Source: JBBRSC01 sp038245795 (GTDB taxonomy: Bacteria; Actinomycetota; Acidimicrobiia; Acidimicrobiales; Microtrichaceae). Taken from it: DNA of 9,609 bases. This document shows positions 1 to 6,074 of this stretch, piece by piece. The translations under genes were made by a program, and so were the position numbers. The notes below the pieces were generated by a model, which did no database searches, was not told the DNA's origin, and saw nothing but the letters and a program-made list of their open reading frames with translations. Location of the stretch: contig JBBRSC010000122.1 of the NCBI GenBank assembly GCA_038245795.1, forward strand, positions 1 through 9,609, read 5' to 3'. Numbering within the stretch: position 1 is the first letter of the stretch; each line of letters opens with the position of its first letter.

Positions 1-710
1 CCCGCACCGCACAGCGCGTCGGCCGGAACGTTCATGGCCGACGAGAACATGGTGACCTTGTCGGCCGGGAGCAACGGCCCGACCTTGCAGCAGGCCACCA
101 CCCACGCCTTGTTCTCGGCCGCCCGAACGGGAACGTGCAACGACGCCTCATCGAGGGCGAACGAGTTCAGACTGTTCAGCAACAACGTGGCGCCTCGAAG
201 GACCAGACCCCGGGGCACTTCGGCGATCACCCCGTCCATGCAGGCGTAATTACCGATCGTGGCGAAGCCGGCGTCGATCAGATTTGCTGGTTCGTCGGCG
301 GCGGAGAGGTAGTCCCCCTCGGCTCCCATGAGAACCGTCTTGTCGTTGTCAGCCATCAATGCGCCGTCGGGCGAGAACACAAAGTTCGTGTTGGTGATGC
401 GGCCGGGAGTCGACTCCCGGGATGTGGATTCTCCAGATCGTCGCACGGTGCAGTTCAGCTGGATCCAGCACGAGTGACGACGAGCGCGTTCGCCCACCGA
501 TTGAATCCATGGTCCGTCGATGTCGACGGCCACCGACCATGCGTGATCACCGTCGTCGTAGACCGACAGGTGATTGCAGAACTCAGGGAGAACGATCACG
601 GCAGGGTTCTGCTGGGCGGCGGCGTCGATCATCCGCAGTGCGGTGGCCAGGTTGTCGTCGACATCACAGCCTGTTGAGAACTGCGCTGCTGCCACACGAA
701 TGGTGCTCAT
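1..710 (-). CDS. Nitrilase-superfamily carbon-nitrogen hydrolase (C-terminus beyond window)
   Basis: Reading the minus strand from ATG at 710 gives 236 uninterrupted codons to the window edge, so the C-terminus is missing. The protein opens with the beta-strand typical of the family (MSTIRVAAAQF). It carries the Glu-Lys-Cys triad expected of nitrilases and amidases: E43 in VLPEF, K124 in DNDKTVL with the accessory E131 after it, and the nucleophile C157 in GNYACMDG. Family members hydrolyse non-peptide C-N bonds (amides, N-carbamoyl compounds or nitriles) in the cytoplasm; the substrate cannot be read here. The usual cysteine context is C-Y/W-D-x-R; here it is C-M-D-G-V, so a specific amidase subtype should not be assumed. 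The ATG overlaps the stop of the upstream lyase in an ATGA (707-710), implying one transcript and translational coupling. Confidence in the superfamily is high; in substrate, none. Confidence 0.9.
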   Translation of the reverse strand, partial: MSTIRVAAAQFSTGCDVDDNLATALRMIDAAAQQNPAVIVLPEFCNHLSVYDDGDHAWSVAVDIDGPWIQSVGERARRHSCWIQLNCTVRRSGESTSRESTPGRITNTNFVFSPDGALMADNDKTVLMGAEGDYLSAADEPANLIDAGFATIGNYACMDGVIAEVPRGLVLRGATLLLNSLNSFALDEASLHVPVRAAENKAWVVACCKVGPLLPADKVTMFSSAMNVPADALCGA

Positions 711-1618
711 CTGGGGAACACCCCGGCCTTGCCGACCAAGCCGGGGACCGGGTGATCGAGGACGTCCTCGAGCCACGAGATGTTGCCGATCAACGCCTCG
801 AGATCGACGCCGGTGTCGTATCCCATGCGGTGCAACAGATAGATGAGGTCTTCGGTGGGGATGTTGCCGGTGGCGTTCGGGGCAAACGGGCATCCGCCGA
901 TCCCGCCCAACGAGCTGTCGAGGACCCGGATCCCGGCGTCGACTGCCGCGGCGGCATTGGCGAGACCGGTATTGCGCGTGTTGTGGAAGTGGCAGCGAAG
1001 CGTGATGTCGCCGACCAGTTCCCGAACGGCCGCGACCCGCGCCGACACGTCGGTGGGAACTGCCACCCCGATGGAATCAGCCAGCGCGATTTCTCGCGGC
1101 CCCGACGCGGCAATCTGCTCGGCAACCCATCGCAGTCGATCGATCGGGACTTCGCCCTCATACGGGCAGCCGAAGCTGGCAGCGAGGGTCACGCTCACCG
1201 GCAGACCAACCTCGCGAGCGGCGACGACGATGTCGTTGGAGGTGTCGATCAGGCCTTGGGTGGTCCGGCCCTGATTCCGTTCGGCGAAGGTGTCGGTACA
1301 GACCACCACCACGTTGATCTCGTCGACCCCCCGACCGGACTCGCGGGCCTGCACTGCACGATCAAAGCCTCGACGATTCAAGACCAGCCCGATGTACGAG
1401 GCACCCCGATCACGCGGGAGAGCCTCCATCACCTCGTCAGCATCGGCCATCTGCGGCACCCGTTTCGGGTTGACGAACGAGACGACCTCGATGCGACGCA
1501 GACCAGCATCGAGTGCCCGTGAAATCAGCGCGACCTTGTCGGCGGTGCCCAACAGGGTGGGATCGCTCTGGAGACCGTCCCGGGGTGCCACTTCGACAAT
1601 CTCGACGTGGTCGCTCAT
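707..1618 (-). CDS. HMG-CoA lyase-type acyl-CoA lyase (HMGL-like, DRE-TIM metallolyase)
   Basis: This 303-residue protein matches the length and motif order of 3-hydroxy-3-methylglutaryl-CoA lyase, which splits HMG-CoA to acetyl-CoA and acetoacetate using a divalent metal in a TIM barrel. Visible signatures are R13-D14 in APRDGLQ, the EVVSFVNPKRVPQMAD segment, the metal-site histidines in CHFHNT, the aspartate in LADSIGV, and the signature loop GGCPFAPNATGN at 241-252 with catalytic C243. The family's HCHDTYG is HFHNTRN here, a variant I associate with HMGL-like relatives that may use other 3-hydroxyacyl-CoAs, so 'HMGL-like' is safer than mvaB. I chose ATG 1618 because GGAG lies 5 nt upstream; an in-frame ATG at 1633 would add five residues. 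It is first in a leftward operon with the nitrilase-type gene (ATGA overlap) and is divergent from a CoA-transferase, which could supply its CoA thioester. Confidence 0.9.
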   Translation of the reverse strand: MSDHVEIVEVAPRDGLQSDPTLLGTADKVALISRALDAGLRRIEVVSFVNPKRVPQMADADEVMEALPRDRGASYIGLVLNRRGFDRAVQARESGRGVDEINVVVVCTDTFAERNQGRTTQGLIDTSNDIVVAAREVGLPVSVTLAASFGCPYEGEVPIDRLRWVAEQIAASGPREIALADSIGVAVPTDVSARVAAVRELVGDITLRCHFHNTRNTGLANAAAAVDAGIRVLDSSLGGIGGCPFAPNATGNIPTEDLIYLLHRMGYDTGVDLEALIGNISWLEDVLDHPVPGLVGKAGVFPR

Positions 1619-1642
1619 GGTGTCTCCATTCATGGTGGACGA

Positions 1643-1648
1643 ATGGTA
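1643..1648 (-). promoter_or_regulatory. Putative -10 box for the HMGL/nitrilase operon
   Basis: On the minus strand TACCAT fits TANNNT. It ends 9 nt before ATG 1633. A start site about 7 nt downstream (near 1636) would give the ATG at 1618 a short leader holding its GGAG ribosome site. No convincing -35 was seen. Confidence 0.35.
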
Positions 1649-1667
1649 ACGCCGTTTCGCTCAACGG
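1648..1667. promoter_or_regulatory. Candidate operator between divergent operons (AACG/CGTT half-sites)
   Basis: The region between the two -10 boxes holds an odd palindrome AACGCCGTT (1648-1656), directly followed by TCGCTC and AACGG. The second arm makes a larger dyad CCGTT-N6-AACGG (1652-1667). Its position, at or near the -35 region of both divergent promoters, suits a shared repressor or activator. No regulator gene lies in the window to pair with it. Confidence 0.3.
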
Positions 1668-1679
1668 AACACACGCACG

Positions 1680-1685
1680 TATCGT
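1680..1685 (+). promoter_or_regulatory. Putative leaderless -10 box for the CoA-transferase operon
   Basis: TATCGT fits TANNNT and ends 7 nt before ATG 1693, so transcription would begin at or next to the start codon. Only a weak GGCGG precedes the ATG, consistent with leaderless translation. TTCGCT at 1656-1661 is a poor -35 candidate with an 18-bp spacer. Confidence 0.4.
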
Positions 1686-1692
1686 GGCGGTC

Positions 1693-2886
1693 ATGACCAC
1701 CCCGTTGTCGGACCTGCGTGTGATCGAAATGGGCCAGTTGTTGGCTGGGCCGTTCTGCGGACAGCTCCTGGCTGACTTCGGCGCCGAAGTCATCAAGATC
1801 GAACCACCCGGCCAAGGCGATCCCATGCGGGAGTGGGGCCGGGAGAAATCCGGAGGTCGGAGCCTGTGGTGGCCAGTCGTCGCCCGGGGCAAGAAGTCGG
1901 TGACCATCAACCTGCGCGAACCGGCCGGTCAGGAGCTGATCCGCAAGTTCGTGGCCGAGGCCGACATCCTGGTGGAGAACTTCCGTCCGGGCACCCTCGA
2001 AAAGTGGGGCCTCGCGCCCGCCGACCTCATGGCCATCAACCCGCGCCTCATCGTCGTCCGGGTCTCCGGATACGGCCAGACCGGCCCCTATGCCAGCCGC
2101 CCTGGCTATGGCGCCATCGGCGAAGCAATGGGCGGATTGCGGGCGGTGATCGGCGAACCCGATCGGCCACCATCACGGGCCGGCATCTCCATCGGCGACA
2201 CCCTCGCCGCCATCTTCGCCTGCGTCGGCGCCCTCGTGGCATTGCATCACCGCTCCAATACGGGCACGGGCCAGGTGGTCGACTCCGCGCTCTACGAAGC
2301 TGTTCTCGGCGTCATGGAATCGCTCATCCCGGAGTACACCGCAACCGGCTACATCCGACCGCGCACCGGGTCGATCCTCCCCAACGTCGCGCCCGCCAAC
2401 GCCTATCCCACCCGCGACGGCAAGGAACACCTGATCAGCGGCAACCAGGACACGGTCTGGAAGCGACTGGCGGAAGCCATGGATCGACCTGAGCTCGGCG
2501 ACGACGAGCGCTTCGCCACCCATGCCGGGCGAGGCACCAACCAGACCGAGCTCGACATCCTCATCGGCGAGTGGTCGGCCACGCTCGACGCCGCGGATCT
2601 CGAGGAACGGCTCAACACCTTTTCCGTGCCCAACGGCAAGATCTATACCGCACCCGACATGCTGGTGGATCCGCATTTTGCGGCCCGCGAAGCCATCGTC
2701 ACGCTGGTGCATCCGTTGCTCGGCGACTTCCCCATGCAGAACGTGGTGCCGAAGTTGTCCGACACTCCCGGCGAGGTCCGTTGGGTGGGTCCCGAGCTCG
2801 GTGAACACACCGACGAAGTCCTGAGTGGGGTCCTCGGTCTCAGCGCAGACGAGATCGCGGCACTGCGAACGGCAGGTGTCGTGTGA
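1693..2886 (+). CDS. Family III CoA-transferase (CaiB/BaiF type)
   Basis: The 397-residue product has the length and layout of formyl-CoA:oxalate transferase and its relatives. It starts LSDLRVIEMGQLLAGPFCG, then has the CoA-site ADFGAEVIKIEPPGQGD, VENFRPGTLEKWGL, and the catalytic aspartate in GISIGDTLAA. That Asp is residue 169 from this start, the same number as Asp169 of Oxalobacter formyl-CoA transferase by my count, which supports both the family call and ATG 1693. The end (LGEHTDEVLSGVLGLSADEI) is also typical. Enzymes of this family move CoA between carboxylic acids through aspartyl anhydride/thioester intermediates; the acid pair here is unknown. It is the first gene of a rightward operon, its TGA overlapping the next GTG by 4 bp, and lies opposite an acyl-CoA lyase. 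I infer it makes the lyase's substrate. The reading frame stays open upstream to 1513, but that stretch lies antisense to the lyase and has no family similarity. Confidence 0.93.
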   Translation: MTTPLSDLRVIEMGQLLAGPFCGQLLADFGAEVIKIEPPGQGDPMREWGREKSGGRSLWWPVVARGKKSVTINLREPAGQELIRKFVAEADILVENFRPGTLEKWGLAPADLMAINPRLIVVRVSGYGQTGPYASRPGYGAIGEAMGGLRAVIGEPDRPPSRAGISIGDTLAAIFACVGALVALHHRSNTGTGQVVDSALYEAVLGVMESLIPEYTATGYIRPRTGSILPNVAPANAYPTRDGKEHLISGNQDTVWKRLAEAMDRPELGDDERFATHAGRGTNQTELDILIGEWSATLDAADLEERLNTFSVPNGKIYTAPDMLVDPHFAAREAIVTLVHPLLGDFPMQNVVPKLSDTPGEVRWVGPELGEHTDEVLSGVLGLSADEIAALRTAGVV

Positions 2887-3692
2887 ATCCGATCGCTGCG
2901 GTCTCGACTCCCGAACTCGATGCGGTGGCAGCCCCCCGCCCCGACGACGTCGACTACGTGTGCGGTCCGCGAGCGAGACTGGCGGTCATTGCACCGTCGA
3001 CCAACACGATCGTCGAACAGGACGTCGCCATGATTCGACCGGCGGGTGTGACGTTCCATACCGGTCGCATGTACATCTCGAATCCCACGCTCGGCTCCAA
3101 CGCTGACTTCGAGAACCTCTTGACGCAGATCCGAGAATCGATCCGCGTCGCCATCCGCGATGTCCTCACTTCAAAGCCGACCTACATGATGATGGGGATG
3201 TCGGCCGAGACCTTCTGGGGTGGCGTCGATGGCAATCGACAGTTCATCGAGCGGGTCGAGGAGCAGGCCGGTTTGTCGGTCTCCACGGGCGCCTCCGCGT
3301 GCCGCTCGGCGCTCGAATGCTTCGGCGCCCAACGGATCGCCGTCTTTTCGCCCTATCAACCCGTGGCGGATCTTCAGGTCTCCACCTACTTCTCCGAAGC
3401 GGGATTCGATGTCGCTTCGGTGACGGGTCTTCGGTGCCCGACGGCCACGGCCATTGCCGAGGTCGGCGCTGGTCGGCTCGAGCGGGTGGTCGCCGCACTG
3501 GACGACGACACGGTGGACGCGATCGTTCAGGTCGGCACAAACCTGAACTTCGTCGAACAGGCCGCTGCCCTGGAACGACGACTCGGTAAACCGGTCATCG
3601 CCATCAATGTCGCGACGCTGTGGCATTCCCTGCGGGCCGTCGGGATCGACGACGCCATCACAGGGTTCGGCCGACTCCTGGCTGAGTTCTGA
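2883..3692 (+). CDS. Asp/Glu racemase-superfamily protein, maleate isomerase/arylmalonate decarboxylase-like, cysteine-less
   Basis: The 269-residue product resembles the two-domain Asp/Glu racemase fold, closest in feel to maleate cis-trans isomerase and arylmalonate decarboxylase. The acid-binding loop APSTNTIVEQD (38-48) is present, as are SPY (156-158) and GKPVIAINVATLWHSLR (235-251). The two places where the superfamily puts catalytic cysteines read otherwise: MGMSAETFWGG (104-114) in the first and VQVGTNLNF (215-223) in the second. The four cysteines present (27, 140, 146, 185) do not fall in these motifs. It could be a decarboxylase, isomerase or racemase with different chemistry, or a binding protein. 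The start is GTG 2883, overlapping the CoA-transferase stop (GTGA), so the two are very likely co-translated. The roughly 30 residues before the fold begins are unusual and make the exact start a little uncertain. The 3' end overlaps the convergent membrane-protein gene by 35 bp. Confidence 0.85.
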   Translation: MNPIAAVSTPELDAVAAPRPDDVDYVCGPRARLAVIAPSTNTIVEQDVAMIRPAGVTFHTGRMYISNPTLGSNADFENLLTQIRESIRVAIRDVLTSKPTYMMMGMSAETFWGGVDGNRQFIERVEEQAGLSVSTGASACRSALECFGAQRIAVFSPYQPVADLQVSTYFSEAGFDVASVTGLRCPTATAIAEVGAGRLERVVAALDDDTVDAIVQVGTNLNFVEQAAALERRLGKPVIAINVATLWHSLRAVGIDDAITGFGRLLAEF

Positions 3693-4053
3693 TCGAACCG
3701 AACGCAAGCACAGGTGCAACGATGAATGGAAGGAGGCCCAGCCCGACTCCGAATGCGGAACCCTTATCGAACCTTTTGGCGATGTCGATGCCGACCAGGA
3801 CGGCCATCACAATGTTGACGATCGGCACGAAGAGCAGGATGCCGTGCCACAGGGGACGGCGCGCGATGTTGACGGCCACGAAAACATTGACGACGGGCAC
3901 CAACGCCAGAACCCCGGGTTGTCCGGCCGCGACGAAGATCTTCCAGTATGCGACATGGACGAAGATCACCGCCGCCAGGATCACCGTCAGCCACACGAAC
4001 GCAGCAGCCCACTCCACCACGCTCGACGCCACGACCGTTCCCGCCAAGCGCAT
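3658..4053 (-). CDS. Small DUF5684-like integral membrane protein
   Basis: The 131-residue protein is mostly hydrophobic, with about four membrane helices near 12-36, 47-63, 68-89 and 101-119. It has the hallmark of the DUF5684 group: a YWKIFVAAGQPGVLALVP stretch, then two similar helices carrying VPVVN (52-56) and VPIVN (76-80), then DIAKRFDKGSAFGVGLGLLP. The two P-x-V-N helices look like an internal repeat. The function of this family is not known to me; it is expected in the cytoplasmic membrane. The start ATG 4053 sits 6 nt after a TAGTGT -10 box. The last eleven codons (IRTQPGVGRTL) overlap the tail of the racemase-like gene on the other strand. No operon partner is visible. Confidence 0.85.
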   Translation of the reverse strand: MRLAGTVVASSVVEWAAAFVWLTVILAAVIFVHVAYWKIFVAAGQPGVLALVPVVNVFVAVNIARRPLWHGILLFVPIVNIVMAVLVGIDIAKRFDKGSAFGVGLGLLPFIVAPVLAFGSIRTQPGVGRTL

Positions 4054-4059
4054 CGACTC

Positions 4060-4065
4060 ACACTA
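4060..4065 (-). promoter_or_regulatory. Putative leaderless -10 box for the DUF5684-like gene
   Basis: Minus-strand TAGTGT ends exactly 6 nt before ATG 4053. It shares two bases with a possible plus-strand -10 (TATCGA, 4064-4069) for the monooxygenase operon, so the 36-bp gap between the two genes may be a compact bidirectional promoter. The plus-strand box lacks the final T and is weaker evidence. Confidence 0.4.
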
Positions 4066-4089
4066 TCGACCGACCCGACGGGCATCCCC

Positions 4090-5343
4090 ATGACCTCCCC
4101 CACCGAGAGTCCCCTCGACCGACTCGCTCCGTCAACCACGCCCCGCATCGGGACCATCGAGCATCTCCGTGGCGTCGTGATCGCGGGAGCGGGGCCAGTG
4201 GGATTGTGCGCGGCGTTGACCCTGGCACAACACGGCGTCCCGGTCACGGTGTTGGAGAAGGGGGTTGGACTCAACCCCGAATCCCGCGCCTCGACCTTTC
4301 ATCCGCCGACGCTCGAGTTGCTCGAAGCACTCGGTCTCATCGACCAAGTCATGTCACTCGGGCTCCGGGCACCGACCACCCAGTTTCGTGATCGACGCCT
4401 CGGAGCGGTGGCGACCTTCGATCTCGGCGTGCTGGCGAACGACACGAAGTACCCGTTTCGCATCCAGCTGGAACAGAACAAGCTGGCGGAGCTGGCACTC
4501 GCGGAGCTGACGTCGGGCCGCTACGACGCCGAGGTCCGATTCGGCCATCGCACCCATCGGGCGTCGACGTCGTCGGAAGAAGCCGTCCTACTGGTCGGCA
4601 CGGCGAACGAGTTCATCGAGATGCACGCTCCGTGGGTCATCGGTGCCGACGGCGCCCATTCGTCGGTTCGCCAGAGCCTCGGTATCGACCTGATCGGCGA
4701 GACCTATCCGGAGGAATTCCTCGTGGTCTCCGTCGACGAGGACATCGCCGAGTATCTCGATGATCTGGCGTACGTCAACTACGTGGCCGACCCCGAGGAA
4801 TGGTTGGTGCTCCTCAAGACGCCTGATCATTGGAGAGTGTTGTTCCCCGTTCAGGGCCACCTCGACAGCGCGAGCAGCGACGCCGGTGTGCAGGCATTGC
4901 TCTCGGGTGTGGCCGACCTCGGGCGTCCGTGGAAGGTACTGCAATGGAGTCAGTACGTGGTGAGCCGCGCGGTCGCGACAGAGATGCGACGCGACCGAGT
5001 GCTGCTGGCGGGAGACGCAGCGCATCAGAACTCGCCGCTCGGCGGCATGGGCATGAACTCGGGCATTCAGGATGCCGTCTCCGCCGGCCGACGACTCGCG
5101 GCGGTGTGGTCAGGCGAGGCAAACGAGTCCACGCTCGACGACTACGACACGCAACGGCGCCGAGTGGCGACCGAGTTCGTGCAGGCGGACAGCCACGCCA
5201 ATTGGTTGGTGCTCCGGGAGCCCGACCCGGTGCGCCGCGCTGAGATGCAGGACGAGCTCCGAGCGGTGGTCGCCGATCCAACACAGCACCATGCCCGGAT
5301 GATGCGCACCGCCATGCTCGACGCGGTGCGATCATCGCTGTGA
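4090..5343 (+). CDS. FAD-dependent aromatic hydroxylase-type monooxygenase (PHBH fold)
   Basis: The 417-residue protein has all three fingerprints of class A flavoprotein monooxygenases: the dinucleotide-binding GAGPVG at 33-38, the DG motif IGADGAHSSVR at 184-194, and the GD motif LLAGDAAHQNSPLGGMGMN at 305-323. Such enzymes hydroxylate activated (phenolic or N-heteroaromatic) rings with NAD(P)H and O2. At 417 residues it lacks the C-terminal thioredoxin-like domain of the ~550-residue phenol and 3-(3-hydroxyphenyl)propionate hydroxylases, so it is of the short type (p-hydroxybenzoate, salicylate or ubiquinone-hydroxylase-like). The substrate cannot be assigned. ATG 4090 gives about 28 residues before the Rossmann strand, longer than usual, but no better start was seen. 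A deacetylase-type gene follows 10 bp downstream on the same strand, so they are probably one operon. Confidence 0.92.
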   Translation: MTSPTESPLDRLAPSTTPRIGTIEHLRGVVIAGAGPVGLCAALTLAQHGVPVTVLEKGVGLNPESRASTFHPPTLELLEALGLIDQVMSLGLRAPTTQFRDRRLGAVATFDLGVLANDTKYPFRIQLEQNKLAELALAELTSGRYDAEVRFGHRTHRASTSSEEAVLLVGTANEFIEMHAPWVIGADGAHSSVRQSLGIDLIGETYPEEFLVVSVDEDIAEYLDDLAYVNYVADPEEWLVLLKTPDHWRVLFPVQGHLDSASSDAGVQALLSGVADLGRPWKVLQWSQYVVSRAVATEMRRDRVLLAGDAAHQNSPLGGMGMNSGIQDAVSAGRRLAAVWSGEANESTLDDYDTQRRRVATEFVQADSHANWLVLREPDPVRRAEMQDELRAVVADPTQHHARMMRTAMLDAVRSSL

Positions 5344-5353
5344 TCATGGGCGG

Positions 5354-6070
5354 ATGAGTCGCTCCCGCCCGGCAGTTGTCGTGCTGTCACCCCACTTCGA
5401 TGATGCTCCGCTGAGCCTCGGCCAATCGATGCTCAACGGTGAGCTGGCTTCGGAACGCGTGGTCGTCGGCATCATTTTCGGACGCACCAATTGGCAACGT
5501 TGGTTCCATCCCACCCCTCGCCGTACACCGATCGTCAGTGCCATCCGGCGGGCCGAAGAGATGGTGAACGCTCGCCGATTCGGGTATCGCTGCCGTGTCG
5601 CCCGACTGCCGGAGGTGATCCTGCGGACCGGCGAAATGGATTCGGCAACGTTCCTCGATCCGTCATCGAACCCAATCCCCGATGACCTCGATGGGTCGAT
5701 GATCAGCGACATCGAGGCGGTCATCCAACCGTGGATCAGCGGCGCCGATCGGATCATCGCGCCGCTCGGGGTGGGCGGCCATCTCGATCATCGTCTCGTT
5801 CGTGAGGCCGCCCGAGGGTTGGTCGATGCAGACCGGTTGGAGTTCTACGAGGATCGGCCCTACGCGTCCTACGCCAGCGACGACTTCATCGCCACGCTCG
5901 CGTCGAACGTCGACCCGGCGATCGTTGCTCATGACATGAGTTCAACCGACACTCGAAACAAGGCCTCGACGACGTGGTATCCGAGCCAATTCGATCAGTA
6001 CTTCGTCAATGCCATGACCGCTGATCACGACGCTGGTCGCGCCGAACGTGTGTGGCGCCAACCGCGCTGA
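5354..6070 (+). CDS. PIG-L/LmbE-type deacetylase
   Basis: The 238-residue protein carries the zinc-site motif of the PIG-L family near its start, LSPHFDDAPLSLG. By analogy with MshB, H14 and D17 would be metal ligands and D16 the general base. The second metal motif is GGHLDH, H143 to H146. The usual PHPDDE glutamate is alanine here, as in the PHxDDA subgroup that often sits near sugar or natural-product genes. The family removes N-acetyl groups from GlcNAc-type substrates (mycothiol, GPI and lincomycin-type pathways, protein-linked sugars); which applies here is unknown. It has no signal peptide. The gene starts 10 bp after the monooxygenase stop, with a GGGCGG stretch immediately before its ATG. 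It ends only 4 bp from the stop codon of the convergent FAD oxidoreductase, with no obvious terminator between them. Confidence 0.87.
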   Translation: MSRSRPAVVVLSPHFDDAPLSLGQSMLNGELASERVVVGIIFGRTNWQRWFHPTPRRTPIVSAIRRAEEMVNARRFGYRCRVARLPEVILRTGEMDSATFLDPSSNPIPDDLDGSMISDIEAVIQPWISGADRIIAPLGVGGHLDHRLVREAARGLVDADRLEFYEDRPYASYASDDFIATLASNVDPAIVAHDMSSTDTRNKASTTWYPSQFDQYFVNAMTADHDAGRAERVWRQPR

Positions 6071-6074
6071 CTCC

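Noticed and set aside
422..1522. 366-codon open frame on the plus strand opposite the HMGL-like and nitrilase-like genes
   Set aside because: It is antisense to two genes with clear catalytic motifs; its Arg/Asp/Gly-rich content is the usual shadow in high-GC DNA.
1513..1692. 60-codon upstream extension of the CoA-transferase
   Set aside because: It overlaps the lyase start on the other strand, has basic low-complexity content, and ATG 1693 restores the family start with catalytic Asp169.
3607..4089. 161-codon upstream extension of the monooxygenase
   Set aside because: It is antisense to the DUF5684-like membrane gene and resembles no hydroxylase N-terminus.
4090..6070. Natural-product biosynthetic gene cluster
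   Set aside because: A hydroxylase plus a PIG-L deacetylase is not enough; no core synthase, carrier protein or glycosyltransferase is present.
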